Positions 1 through 5,992 of a stretch of 11,548 nt of DNA are shown here, piece after piece. The DNA lies in assembly GCA_017477005.1 (NCBI GenBank), contig JAFUXY010000057.1, positions 1 through 11,548 of the forward strand, written 5' to 3'. A program made the translations under genes and the position numbers. The DNA is from Lachnospiraceae bacterium. Lineage in GTDB: Bacteria > Bacillota > Clostridia > Lachnospirales > Lachnospiraceae. A model generated the notes under the pieces. The model had not been told where the DNA came from. It ran no database searches and saw only the letters and a list, made by a program, of their open reading frames with translations. How positions within the stretch are numbered: the first letter of the stretch is position 1; every line of letters begins with the position of its first letter.

Positions 1-166
1 GAATATGAAGAGCGCAAAGACCAAGGACGTGAAGACCACGAAGGCGACTCTGACGAAGCTGACCTCCGGAAAGACCTACTACGTGCAGGTACGCGCGTAC
101 GTGAAGAAGTACACGACGAACAACATTTCGGACGCTTCTTCGAAGGTTTCGAAGAAAGTGAAATAA
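1..166 (+). CDS. C-terminus of a fibronectin type III domain protein (5' end outside window)
   Basis: Reading from base 2, 54 codons run to a TAA at 164-166. The peptide contains LTSGKTYYVQVRAY, the classic F- and G-strand signature of a fibronectin type III domain (TYYVxVRAY), and ends SDASSKVSKKVK. Such domains usually form the C-terminal repeats of secreted or wall-attached proteins in Clostridia and mediate protein or polysaccharide contacts. The fragment is very rich in Lys, Thr and Ser, as expected for an extracellular repeat region. No sortase motif or membrane anchor is visible at the C-terminus. The protein's main function lies upstream of the window and cannot be judged. A plausible terminator follows 49 bases after the stop. 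Confidence 0.8.
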   Translation, partial: NMKSAKTKDVKTTKATLTKLTSGKTYYVQVRAYVKKYTTNNISDASSKVSKKVK

Positions 167-215
167 GAGGCGGCGAAAAGCGGCACGAAAAAGTAACTTG
201 TAAATGATGTTTTTG

Positions 216-245
216 GGGGCGGGGATTTTGGTCCCCGTCCCGTTT
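216..245 (+). terminator. Rho-independent terminator of the fibronectin-domain gene
   Basis: A GC-rich 10-bp stem (216-225 with 232-241, one G-U pair) encloses a 6-base loop TTTTGG and is followed by GTTT. The T-tract after the stem is short, so efficiency may be modest. It lies between the fibronectin-domain gene and the minus-strand protease gene, so it could also act on transcripts from the right. Confidence 0.6.
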
Positions 246-247
246 AA

Positions 248-273
248 CCCCAGCCCACAAGGCAAGGGGAGAG
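248..273 (+). repeat. Left terminal inverted repeat of the MITE-like element
   Basis: This 26-bp arm begins CCCCAGCCCACAAGG and matches the reverse complement of 426-451 without mismatch. The match stops at both outer and inner edges, which defines the arm. Confidence 0.8.
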
Positions 274-343
274 GTTTCGAAATACAAAAATAAATGTAAA
301 GTCTCTTCATACTACGGAACGCATTATCGCCTTGATACTCCGG

Positions 344-892
344 TCAAAAATTTTCGCAGGCAGTCGAAACGATGAACGAATCGAAGGCCTGCGTTGTATC
401 TCCGCGGCGCCGTCCAAGCGATGGTCTCTCCCCTTGCCTTGTGGGCTGGGGGTTTTCTTTTTTTCGGATTGGTGTGGAAATTTTGACAACAATGCTTTCG
501 TCGATGGAATGTGAAAAACGGCACTTTGCGATGAAATCATTGCCTAAAAGGGATAATTCCTCGCCGACATCCATCGCAAGATAATAATAAAACCTGTTGA
601 TATAGTGTCCAGATATCGAGATGCCATCCGCCCGGACTAGATAGCTATTCATATCCCCGCCGGATGCGGATTTGAATACCCTGTGCCTTGTCCTGCCGTC
701 CAGATACCGGATGACTTCATCCCGGTCAAAGGGTCTGTCCGTGAAGTTTTCGACTGATATCACACTGCAGACCGCACCAGTATCGAATGTGGTTCTAATA
801 TAGCGGTCTTCCGCAAATCCGCGTAGATACACATAAAAAGCGTTCTTCTGAAATTCTGCCTTAAACAAGTCCCAACGCCTGCCTTTCCCCAA
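344..892 (-). CDS. Retropepsin-like aspartic protease domain protein, C-terminus replaced by the MITE-like element
   Basis: The 182-residue product carries the aspartic protease active-site motif FDTGA (Asp37-Thr38-Gly39) and the second hydrophobic-Gly motif LLGNDF (115-120). Together with its small size these are the signature of single-domain retropepsin-like proteases, which work as homodimers. No signal peptide or membrane segment is seen, so it is probably cytoplasmic; the substrate is unknown. Residues 148-182 are encoded within the 204-bp inverted-repeat element, including the TGA stop at 344-346, so the natural C-terminus was lost or altered. The frame opens with TTG at 892; a second TTG at 868 is possible, and either overlaps the end of the small minus-strand frame at 861-1070. 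Both starts have only weak ribosome sites. The protease fold core may be intact, but activity is uncertain. Confidence 0.6.
   Translation of the reverse strand: MGKGRRWDLFKAEFQKNAFYVYLRGFAEDRYIRTTFDTGAVCSVISVENFTDRPFDRDEVIRYLDGRTRHRVFKSASGGDMNSYLVRADGISISGHYINRFYYYLAMDVGEELSLLGNDFIAKCRFSHSIDESIVVKISTPIRKKENPQPTRQGERPSLGRRRGDTTQAFDSFIVSTACENF
426..451 (-). repeat. Right terminal inverted repeat of the MITE-like element
   Basis: This is the exact reverse complement of 248-273. Read on the minus strand it lies in the open frame of the protease gene and encodes the residues PQPTRQGE, so the arm is translated as part of that protein's C-terminus. Confidence 0.8.
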
Positions 893-1070
893 TGTTCTTT
901 ACCAGGATACGTCCCTGTGGCTTGAATACGGAAAGAAAAATTTTGTACAGTTCCCCGTTGGAATCCGAGGTAGACGCATACGCGTACAGCCGTGTGTGCC
1001 TTGGATGTATATCCACATCATCATCTACAATGGAATCGCAGCCAATATGTTCCGTTGAATTTTCTTGTAG
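861..1070 (-). pseudogene. Small 5'-truncated coding remnant upstream of the retropepsin-like gene
   Basis: A minus-strand frame of 69 codons runs from just after a TAA (1071-1073) to a TAA at 863-861. It contains no ATG. Its composition is protein-like, with segments such as RLYAYASTSDSNGELYKIF and ending RILVKNIGERQALGLV. Its end overlaps the start of the retropepsin-like gene by up to 32 bases, the usual arrangement of translationally coupled genes. I read it as the C-terminal part of a small gene that formed an operon with the protease and lost its 5' end. A near-cognate start such as ATT or GTG is possible. I do not recognise the family. Confidence 0.4.
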
Positions 1071-1203
1071 TTATAATCTTGAAGCTTTGATTTTTTAACA
1101 ATTTCATCATAGAACAGCAGCATTCATATAACAAGGTTATACACGAATTTTGCTATATCAGCAACTATTTTATGTAAATATAGACTATGCATGATTAAAG
1201 TTC

Positions 1204-1232
1204 TTGCTATTTTGTGCCGATAACACTATGAT
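1204..1232 (+). promoter_or_regulatory. Candidate sigma-A promoter for the 88-aa gene
   Basis: TTGCTA (1204-1209), a 17-base spacer and TATGAT (1227-1232) match the -35/-10 consensus at 4 of 6 and 5 of 6 positions. Transcription would start near 1239, leaving a leader of only about 18 bases in front of the ATG at 1257, just enough for the GGGGG-type ribosome site at 1243-1247. The surrounding 1090-1240 stretch is markedly AT-rich and also separates the two divergent gene units. Confidence 0.4.
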
Positions 1233-1256
1233 AAGGAGCAGAGGGGGTGCCAGACT

Positions 1257-1523
1257 ATGATTACCTATGAAGATAAAGCGTTTAATTCATGGCAAGATGT
1301 GGTCAAGGATTATCCGGCGATGTGGGTGGTTTTTGACAAGGTGGATTTCAGGAAGGGACGTGTTCAGTCAGGAAACATCTGGGTGATACTTCCGGATCAG
1401 GATATAATCAAGTTTGAGAACGAGCATTCAGGGCATTACGCCTTGTCTTTAAGAACAACGGAGACTGTAGGAGTGGACGGTAATATGGGAGGTTATATTC
1501 ATGGCGAACTTATTGACGCTTGA
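1257..1523 (+). CDS. Small hypothetical protein (88 aa), first gene of a retropepsin-like unit
   Basis: The ATG at 1257 follows an AGGGGG ribosome site. The 88-residue product is soluble and acidic, rich in aromatic and beta-forming residues (MWVVFDKVDF, GNIWVILPDQDIIKF, YALSLRTTE), and ends GGYIHGELIDA. There is no signal peptide or membrane helix. I do not recognise its family. The last 23 bases overlap the next gene, whose GGGAGG ribosome site (1487-1492) lies inside this reading frame, so the two were made in a coupled fashion. The partner encodes a retropepsin-like domain that is now broken, so this small protein may be an orphan. Possible roles, by arrangement only, are substrate, inhibitor or adaptor of the protease. 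Confidence 0.65.
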   Translation: MITYEDKAFNSWQDVVKDYPAMWVVFDKVDFRKGRVQSGNIWVILPDQDIIKFENEHSGHYALSLRTTETVGVDGNMGGYIHGELIDA

Positions 1524-1729
1524 TATAATCGATGGATACACAAGACCTGTTGTGTTGCTCAAGGAAGATATTACTTGCTTGATTGACACAGGGGCTGATG
1601 TGCCGGTGTTTTCCCGTAGTTGAAATCTACCATACGAAGACGGAGTATTCTGTCAGTCCTGTTTATAGTGCAGCAGATAGCCGGATTGTTGAGCGGGTTT
1701 ATTCGTTTGTGAGCGAAAGAAGGGAATGA
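1501..1729 (+). pseudogene. Broken retropepsin-like aspartic protease gene
   Basis: An ATG at 1501 with a GGGAGG site 8 bases upstream opens a 40-codon frame reading MANLLTLDIIDGYTRPVVLL and then CLIDTGADVPVF, a clear retropepsin D-T-G-A active-site motif. It stops at TGA 1621-1623. A protein-like frame shifted by one base continues from about 1613 to a TGA at 1727-1729 (VVEIYHTKTEYSVSPVYSAADSRIVERVYSF and so on). The expected middle of the domain, including the second hydrophobic-Gly motif, is absent. The simplest reading is an internal deletion near 1610-1620 that also shifted the frame. The gene cannot yield a protease; a 40-residue peptide could still be made. It ends 3 bases from the convergent ATPase gene. 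Confidence 0.6.
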
Positions 1730-1732
1730 GTC

Positions 1733-3049
1733 TCACAGAAACATGGCCATATAAAGCGGCAATGTTATCCGCTGTCCATCTTCGCCGATATTGCCGTCCA
1801 CAAGTTTGTAGGCCAGCGGCGGGTTGTATTCTCGTATATACTCATTGAGGGAAATGGTTCTGCCGTGCGAGGATTTCACTTCTACCGGCACAGCGCCGCC
1901 GTTCTGCTCAAAAAGAAATTCCAGCTCTTGCGTGCTGTTTTCCTTCCTATAATAGAACATGGTCTTTTCCTTTTTATAAAGAAAGGTAAAAATCAGGTTT
2001 TCATAGATTCCGCCTTTCGCCGGACCGACCAACGTATTTTCCAGCAGAGCACGCTGTGATTCAAAGCCGTACATCGCAGTCAGAAGTCCGATATCGGATA
2101 CATACATTTTGAATTCTGTAGGCTTTTCATAAGCTCGCAATGGCATCATCGGCAAGCTGACATTGTATAGACCGCAGATCAGCCCGGCATCTACAAGCCA
2201 GTCGATTGCGTTGTCGTATTTGCGTGCGCTGCCATTTTTTTCCACCGTTTTGTACTGGAATTTTGTGTATTCCTTTGCCAGTTGGCGCGGTATCGACCGG
2301 TAGATACTTCGGATCTTTGGTTTTTCTGCATTTTTGGCGTATTTATCAATATCGTCTTCGTACGCCCGCAGCACTTTCTCCTGTGCTTGATGGACCTCTT
2401 GAAAATTGTTTGTCGATAAAAAGACATTGACCACATCCGGCATACCGCCTACGAATAGATATTCTCTAAGCAGACGCATATATCGATCGTTTAACGAAGG
2501 ATCCATCTTTGTTCTTTTGTCAAAATGATCGCGCAAAATGGAGATGGCTTCTTCAGAAACACCCATGGCCCACAGGTATTCTTCGAAATCGAGTGCATGC
2601 ATCAGCACCTTGCGTTCATAGCCCACCGGAATGGAGATTTCGTCCTGCGGTGCTTCTTCGTCCCGGTAATGGATGCCCAAAAGCGAGCCTGACACAATGA
2701 CATCATAGTCGTCTTCGAGCGCCAAAAATTTCAATGCCGTCCGTGCTTTCAAGCAGACCTGTATCTCATCCAGGAAGATCAAGGTATTTTTCTTTTCTAA
2801 TCGAAACCGTGGGAGGGTAAGAGACATCTTTCGATATAGTTCTTCCGGTTCCAAGGATCCTTCGAAAATAGTTCTATATTCCGGGTTTTTTACAAAATTG
2901 ATGTAGATGTATTGCTTGTAATTTTCTTTTCCGAATTTTTCAATGATAAAGGTTTTCCCAACCTGCCGTGCGCCGTTGACCAGCAGGCATTCCCGTTTTT
3001 TTGTCCGCTTCCACTCCGTTAGATAATCGTAGAATTTTCGCTTTAGCAT
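1733..3049 (-). CDS. AAA_14/DUF4143-family ATPase
   Basis: The 438-residue product has an N-terminal AAA-type ATPase domain with Walker A GARQVGKT (26-33), Walker B LIFLDEIQ (about 90-97) and a sensor-like SGSLLG (about 120-125). The C-terminal DUF4143 part ends in an ELEFLFE...PVEVKSS stretch that resembles the E-x-K core of PD-(D/E)XK nuclease folds. Members are abundant in anaerobes, often in several copies, and their cellular role is not established; DNA or NTP-driven functions are suspected. I start at the ATG at 3049 because GGGAGGAAG lies 5-7 bases upstream; the longer frame to 3079 adds ten unlikely residues and would overlap this site. Length is normal for the family and no break is seen. 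It is expressed from its own promoter downstream of the 33-bp repeat array. Confidence 0.88.
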   Translation of the reverse strand: MLKRKFYDYLTEWKRTKKRECLLVNGARQVGKTFIIEKFGKENYKQYIYINFVKNPEYRTIFEGSLEPEELYRKMSLTLPRFRLEKKNTLIFLDEIQVCLKARTALKFLALEDDYDVIVSGSLLGIHYRDEEAPQDEISIPVGYERKVLMHALDFEEYLWAMGVSEEAISILRDHFDKRTKMDPSLNDRYMRLLREYLFVGGMPDVVNVFLSTNNFQEVHQAQEKVLRAYEDDIDKYAKNAEKPKIRSIYRSIPRQLAKEYTKFQYKTVEKNGSARKYDNAIDWLVDAGLICGLYNVSLPMMPLRAYEKPTEFKMYVSDIGLLTAMYGFESQRALLENTLVGPAKGGIYENLIFTFLYKKEKTMFYYRKENSTQELEFLFEQNGGAVPVEVKSSHGRTISLNEYIREYNPPLAYKLVDGNIGEDGQRITLPLYMAMFL

Positions 3050-3082
3050 AAGGCTTCCTCCCGTGGGAGCTGCAAACAACGC

Positions 3083-3093
3083 AGAACAGTTCT
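3083..3093. promoter_or_regulatory. Small dyad at the DUF4143 ATPase transcription start
   Basis: AGAAC-A-GTTCT is a perfect 5+1+5 inverted repeat lying just downstream of the predicted -10 box, where an operator would block transcription. It is short, so chance occurrence cannot be excluded. Confidence 0.25.
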
Positions 3094-3097
3094 ACGT

Positions 3098-3129
3098 ATA
3101 ATATTCGCACATTTATCGGACTTTGTCAA
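3098..3129 (-). promoter_or_regulatory. Candidate promoter of the DUF4143 ATPase gene
   Basis: On the minus strand a perfect -35 TTGACA (complement of 3124-3129) precedes TATTAT (complement of 3098-3103). The 20-base spacer is longer than ideal, which is typical of promoters needing an activator or DNA distortion. The -35 lies in a degenerate fifth copy of the upstream 33-bp repeat. Confidence 0.4.
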
Positions 3130-3147
3130 TAAAAACGCAACGAATTT

Positions 3148-3279
3148 GACAGTTTATAAAGTAAAAATTGCAACTTTTCGGACAGTTTACAGAACAGAAA
3201 TTGCAATTATTCGGATAGTTTACAGAGTGGAAGTTGCAACTTTTCGGACAGTTTATGAAGCAAAAACTGCAATTTTTCG
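3148..3279 (-). repeat. 33-bp tandem repeats (four units) upstream of the ATPase gene
   Basis: Units start at 3148, 3181, 3214 and 3247, each exactly 33 bp. Plus-strand consensus is GACAGTTTA, then about ten variable bases, then TTGCAA and TTTTCG. A partial unit starts at 3280 and a degenerate one lies at about 3117-3147. The centre of unit three is a perfect palindrome AAGTTGCAACTT (3231-3242); the others are imperfect versions. Spacing of 33 bp is about three helical turns, placing all centres on one DNA face. The array begins right at the stop codon of the upstream pseudogene and ends at the ATPase -35 box, so a regulatory binding array is the best guess. Because 33 is 11 codons, several frames stay open and encode 11-residue repeats, probably by chance. 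Confidence 0.85.
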
Positions 3280-3285
3280 GACAGA

Positions 3286-4321
3286 TTACGCTGTGCCCTT
3301 TTCCCATTTTTCGATGCGGCAGGTGTACCTGCCTGATTTTTTCGTGTAATTGATCCCGACAAGCAGGATTTCGCCTGGATAATCCGCCAACGCTCCTGCG
3401 TATTGTTTGTGGCGGATCTGCCGGAGCGCGTCGCCCACGTCGCTCCAGTCTCCGGCCTTGATTGCGCTTTCAAAGACCTCTGCTGTCTCCATATTTAGCA
3501 TAAATGTCTGCTTGGTATAGGCATCGTACCCCAGATATCCCATATGGATCAGGCAGGCAAATACGTCGTCTTTTGAACGGAAATGCGTCAGATCGTTTTG
3601 GAATCCACGTACATCCACGCTGCGGCGTTCTCCGGCAAGCAAGCCTATGATGTCTTCCTTGAGTCCGGCAAAATTCAAGGTAATATAATTGTTGACGGAG
3701 GAGAAAGCGCCAGCGGACATGGTATTTTTGGCAAAGCGTTTCCACTTCCTTCTGCGTGAAGCCAAAATAAGTCACCAGTTCTTTTGGATTGGTCATCGTA
3801 TATTCGGCAAAATTGTTCAGAGCCGACTCGCCTTGAATTTTCTTGATCGGCAGAATGCCGGTAAGATAGCCCAAAGCCAAAAACTGTGTAGATTCCCCGG
3901 TCTTGAAGAAGCCCCGCAGGTATTGCAGATAATCCAAGATCAGCTTTCTCTCGTCCGGAGCATCCCGTATGATGCAGTCATATTCATCGATAATCACAAC
4001 GAAGGGATGTCCGTCCTTTTGAAATACTTTTGCTATGGCATCCGGTGTATTCAAAGGCTCTAAATCCTTCAAGAAGGGAAACTCTTCGATCATATCCCGA
4101 AGCAGCGCCGCATCCATTGCCGACAGGACATCTCCCGGCTTCTTTGCTCCATAAAAGTACGTTGCTACATCGAAATGGAGCACGTTGTATTGGTTCAAAT
4201 GTGTCTCAAAATCGGGGTCGTTTGCGATTTCGTATGGCGCGGCTGATTGCAAAGTATCGTTTTTCCGTTCCAATTTTGCTATTTGCATGCCATAATTTTT
4301 TGGATTCACATACATGCCCAT
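3286..4321 (-). pseudogene. AAA-ATPase-like / PD-(D/E)XK (DUF1703-family) pseudogene
   Basis: The gene opens well: ATG at 4321, a GGGAGGG ribosome site and a strong promoter. The first frame (stop at 3470) keeps the family landmarks VVIIDEYD (about 108-115, Walker B), LTGILPIK (153-160) and TMTNPKELVTYFGFTQKEVETLC. Around codon 201 (near 3721) the homology moves to another frame, which reads NYITLNFAGLKEDIIGLL, FQNDLTHFRSKDDVFACLIHMGYLGYD and a nuclease-domain-like end, with stop at 3286-3288. Two losses stand out from memory of intact relatives. The usual DKT...RPRRFGKS P-loop segment is absent between MGMYVNP and DPDFETHLNQY. The YDGY...SV segment before the frame change is also missing. 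The protein therefore lacks Walker A and is split. It is a decayed member of a family common in anaerobes, whose role is unclear. Confidence 0.85.
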
Positions 4322-4345
4322 AGAAACGCCCTCCCTTTTTCATAC

Positions 4346-4374
4346 ATTATAATTGAAAGCAGTACTCTTGACAA
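4346..4374 (-). promoter_or_regulatory. Sigma-A promoter of the DUF1703-family pseudogene
   Basis: On the minus strand TTGTCA (complement of 4369-4374), a 17-base spacer and a perfect TATAAT (complement of 4346-4351) form a near-consensus promoter. The start codon is 24 bases beyond the -10 box, with a GGGAGGG site between. The promoter looks intact although the gene is dead. Confidence 0.65.
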
Positions 4375-4404
4375 TGTGCTGTGTGCAGGTGGGCGGCGTA
4401 AATA

Positions 4405-4434
4405 TTTACTTGGTTCGTGCTCTCGTGGTATACT
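4405..4434 (+). promoter_or_regulatory. Candidate promoter for the FAD dehydrogenase operon
   Basis: TTTACT (4405-4410), an 18-base spacer and TATACT (4429-4434) form a moderate sigma-A promoter pointing toward the FAD-dependent gene. It would give a leader of roughly 120 bases. It is divergent from the pseudogene promoter, the two -35 boxes being about 30 bases apart. Confidence 0.4.
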
Positions 4435-4567
4435 ACAGCCTATGGGTTCGGAAGGAGCTATGGTTGGATATGAAGACAACAACTTTTGGGGGCAGCAGTG
4501 GACAGAAATTGAAATATGATGTATAAATAAGGAAAATCAATGCGGGGAAATAATGGAGGATACAAGA

Positions 4568-5977
4568 GTGGAAGCGATGCCGAAGAAATACGATGTGGTG
4601 ATCATAGGGGCGGGGCCGGGAGGGATTTTTTCGGCCTATGAGCTGACAAAGCTGGCGCCGGAGCTTTCGGTGGCGGTGTTTGAGGCGGGGCATGTTTTGT
4701 GGGATCGCAAATGCCCGATTGACGGAAAACGCGTCACGTCCTGTGTGCACTGTTCGCCTTGCGCGATCATGAATGGCTTCGGCGGGGCGGGCGCTTTCTC
4801 GGACGGAAAGTACAATATTACCAACGCATTTGGCGGAACGCTGTACGAATACGTCGGACAGGAGGAGGCACTGTCGTTGATGCGGTATGTGGACGAGATC
4901 AACTGCGCCCACGGCGGCGACGTGACGAAGATGTATTCCACGGCCGGTACGACGTTCAAGAAACGCTGCATGCAAAACGGGCTGACGCTGTTGGACGCGT
5001 CGGTGCGCCATCTCGGGACGGATATCAATTTCATCGTGCTGGAAAAGCTCTACGATGAGCTGAAGGGAGCGGTGGATTTCTATTTTGATACGCCAATCGA
5101 CGACGTGGAAGCGGTGGGTACAGAAGGGGATCCGGCGTTTCGGATTCACAGTGGAGAAGCCGCCTATACGGGGCGGTTCTGCATCATTTCCGCCGGACGC
5201 AGCGGCAGCAAGTGGATGGAGGGGGTCTGCAAGCATCTCGATGTCCCGACCAAATCCAACCGCGTGGACATCGGCGTGCGGGTGGAGCTGCCGTCTGTGA
5301 TCTTCGATGATATTACCGATGAATTGTACGAGAGCAAGATCGTGTACCGGACGGCGAAATTCGAGGACAACGTGCGGACATTCTGCATGAATCCTCACGG
5401 CATCGTGGTCAGCGAAAATACGGGGGGCATCGTGACCGTGAACGGGCATAGCTTCGAGGACGAGGCGCGCAAGACAGAGAATACGAACTTCGCGCTGCTC
5501 GTGTCTAAGCATTTTTCGGAGCCGTTCAAAGACAGTAATGGCTATGGGGAAAGCATCGCCCGGCTCAGCAATATGCTCGGAGGCGGCGTGATCGTGCAGC
5601 GGTTCGGGGATCTGGTGCGGGGACGGCGGAGCACGGAGAGTCGGATCGCGGAGGGGACGGTGCGTCCGACCCTGGCGGCGACGCCGGGGGATCTGAGCCT
5701 GGTGCTGCCCAAGCGGATTTTGGACGGAATCATGGAAATGATTTATGCGTTGGACAAGATCGCGCAGGGTACAGCGAACGACGATACGCTGCTCTACGGC
5801 GTGGAGGTGAAATTTTATAATATGCAGGTGGAGCTTTCGAAGGATCTCGAGACCCGGCACAAGGGGCTGTTCATCATCGGGGACGGGAGCGGCGTCACGC
5901 ATTCGCTCTCCCACGCCTCGGCGAGCGGCGTGCATGTGGCGAGATATATTATGAAGGAGCTGGCTCAAAGCACCTGA
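4568..5977 (+). CDS. COG2509-like NAD(P)/FAD-dependent dehydrogenase
   Basis: The product begins with a Rossmann FAD-binding motif, DVVIIGAGPGG, followed by the acidic residue in VAVFEAG that would bind the ribose. It continues with KCPIDGKRVTSCVHCSPCAIM and FGGAGAFSDGKYN, the hallmark of the uncharacterised FAD-dependent dehydrogenase family COG2509. Four cysteines cluster there (about residues 49, 59, 62 and 65 from this start). The C-terminal GLFIIGDGSGVTHSLSHASASGVHVA is the second FAD-contact motif. It is soluble; the substrate is unknown. I choose the GTG at 4568 because GGAGG (4555-4559) sits 8 bases upstream. ATG 4553 would contain that site, and ATG 4577 is 17 bases from it. Length (about 469 aa) is normal. 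The next gene starts 15 bases after the stop, so they are probably co-transcribed. Confidence 0.85.
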   Translation: MEAMPKKYDVVIIGAGPGGIFSAYELTKLAPELSVAVFEAGHVLWDRKCPIDGKRVTSCVHCSPCAIMNGFGGAGAFSDGKYNITNAFGGTLYEYVGQEEALSLMRYVDEINCAHGGDVTKMYSTAGTTFKKRCMQNGLTLLDASVRHLGTDINFIVLEKLYDELKGAVDFYFDTPIDDVEAVGTEGDPAFRIHSGEAAYTGRFCIISAGRSGSKWMEGVCKHLDVPTKSNRVDIGVRVELPSVIFDDITDELYESKIVYRTAKFEDNVRTFCMNPHGIVVSENTGGIVTVNGHSFEDEARKTENTNFALLVSKHFSEPFKDSNGYGESIARLSNMLGGGVIVQRFGDLVRGRRSTESRIAEGTVRPTLAATPGDLSLVLPKRILDGIMEMIYALDKIAQGTANDDTLLYGVEVKFYNMQVELSKDLETRHKGLFIIGDGSGVTHSLSHASASGVHVARYIMKELAQST

Positions 5978-5992
5978 TTCGAGAGGTTGTAT

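Larger units (their letters stand above)
248..451. mobile_element. MITE-like non-autonomous element, 204 bp with 26-bp perfect terminal inverted repeats
   Basis: Bases 248-273 and 426-451 are perfect reverse complements over 26 bp. Together they bound a 204-bp unit with no gene of its own. Inside is a second dyad: CGCAGGC (355-361) pairs with GCCTGCG (387-393), and a further TCGA/TCGA pair (364-367, 381-384) encloses a 13-base loop. Small size, long perfect ends, internal hairpin and lack of coding capacity are typical of miniature inverted-repeat elements. A clear target-site duplication is not visible; GTTT occurs beside both ends but is too weak to claim. The element covers the 3' end of the neighbouring protease gene and provides its stop codon. 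An alternative is a structured intergenic RNA repeat rather than a transposable unit. Confidence 0.6.

Noticed and set aside
892..1098. 68-codon plus-strand open frame
   Set aside because: The minus strand here gives a more protein-like frame that overlaps the protease start; the plus frame has no ribosome site.
3148..3289. Possible CRISPR array
   Set aside because: The 33-bp units are contiguous and similar along their full length, with no unique spacers between conserved repeats and no cas genes.
3113..3307. 64-codon minus-strand frame encoding 11-residue Cys/Asn repeats
   Set aside because: It simply reads the 33-bp repeat array, in which several frames on both strands are open; no ribosome site or known family.
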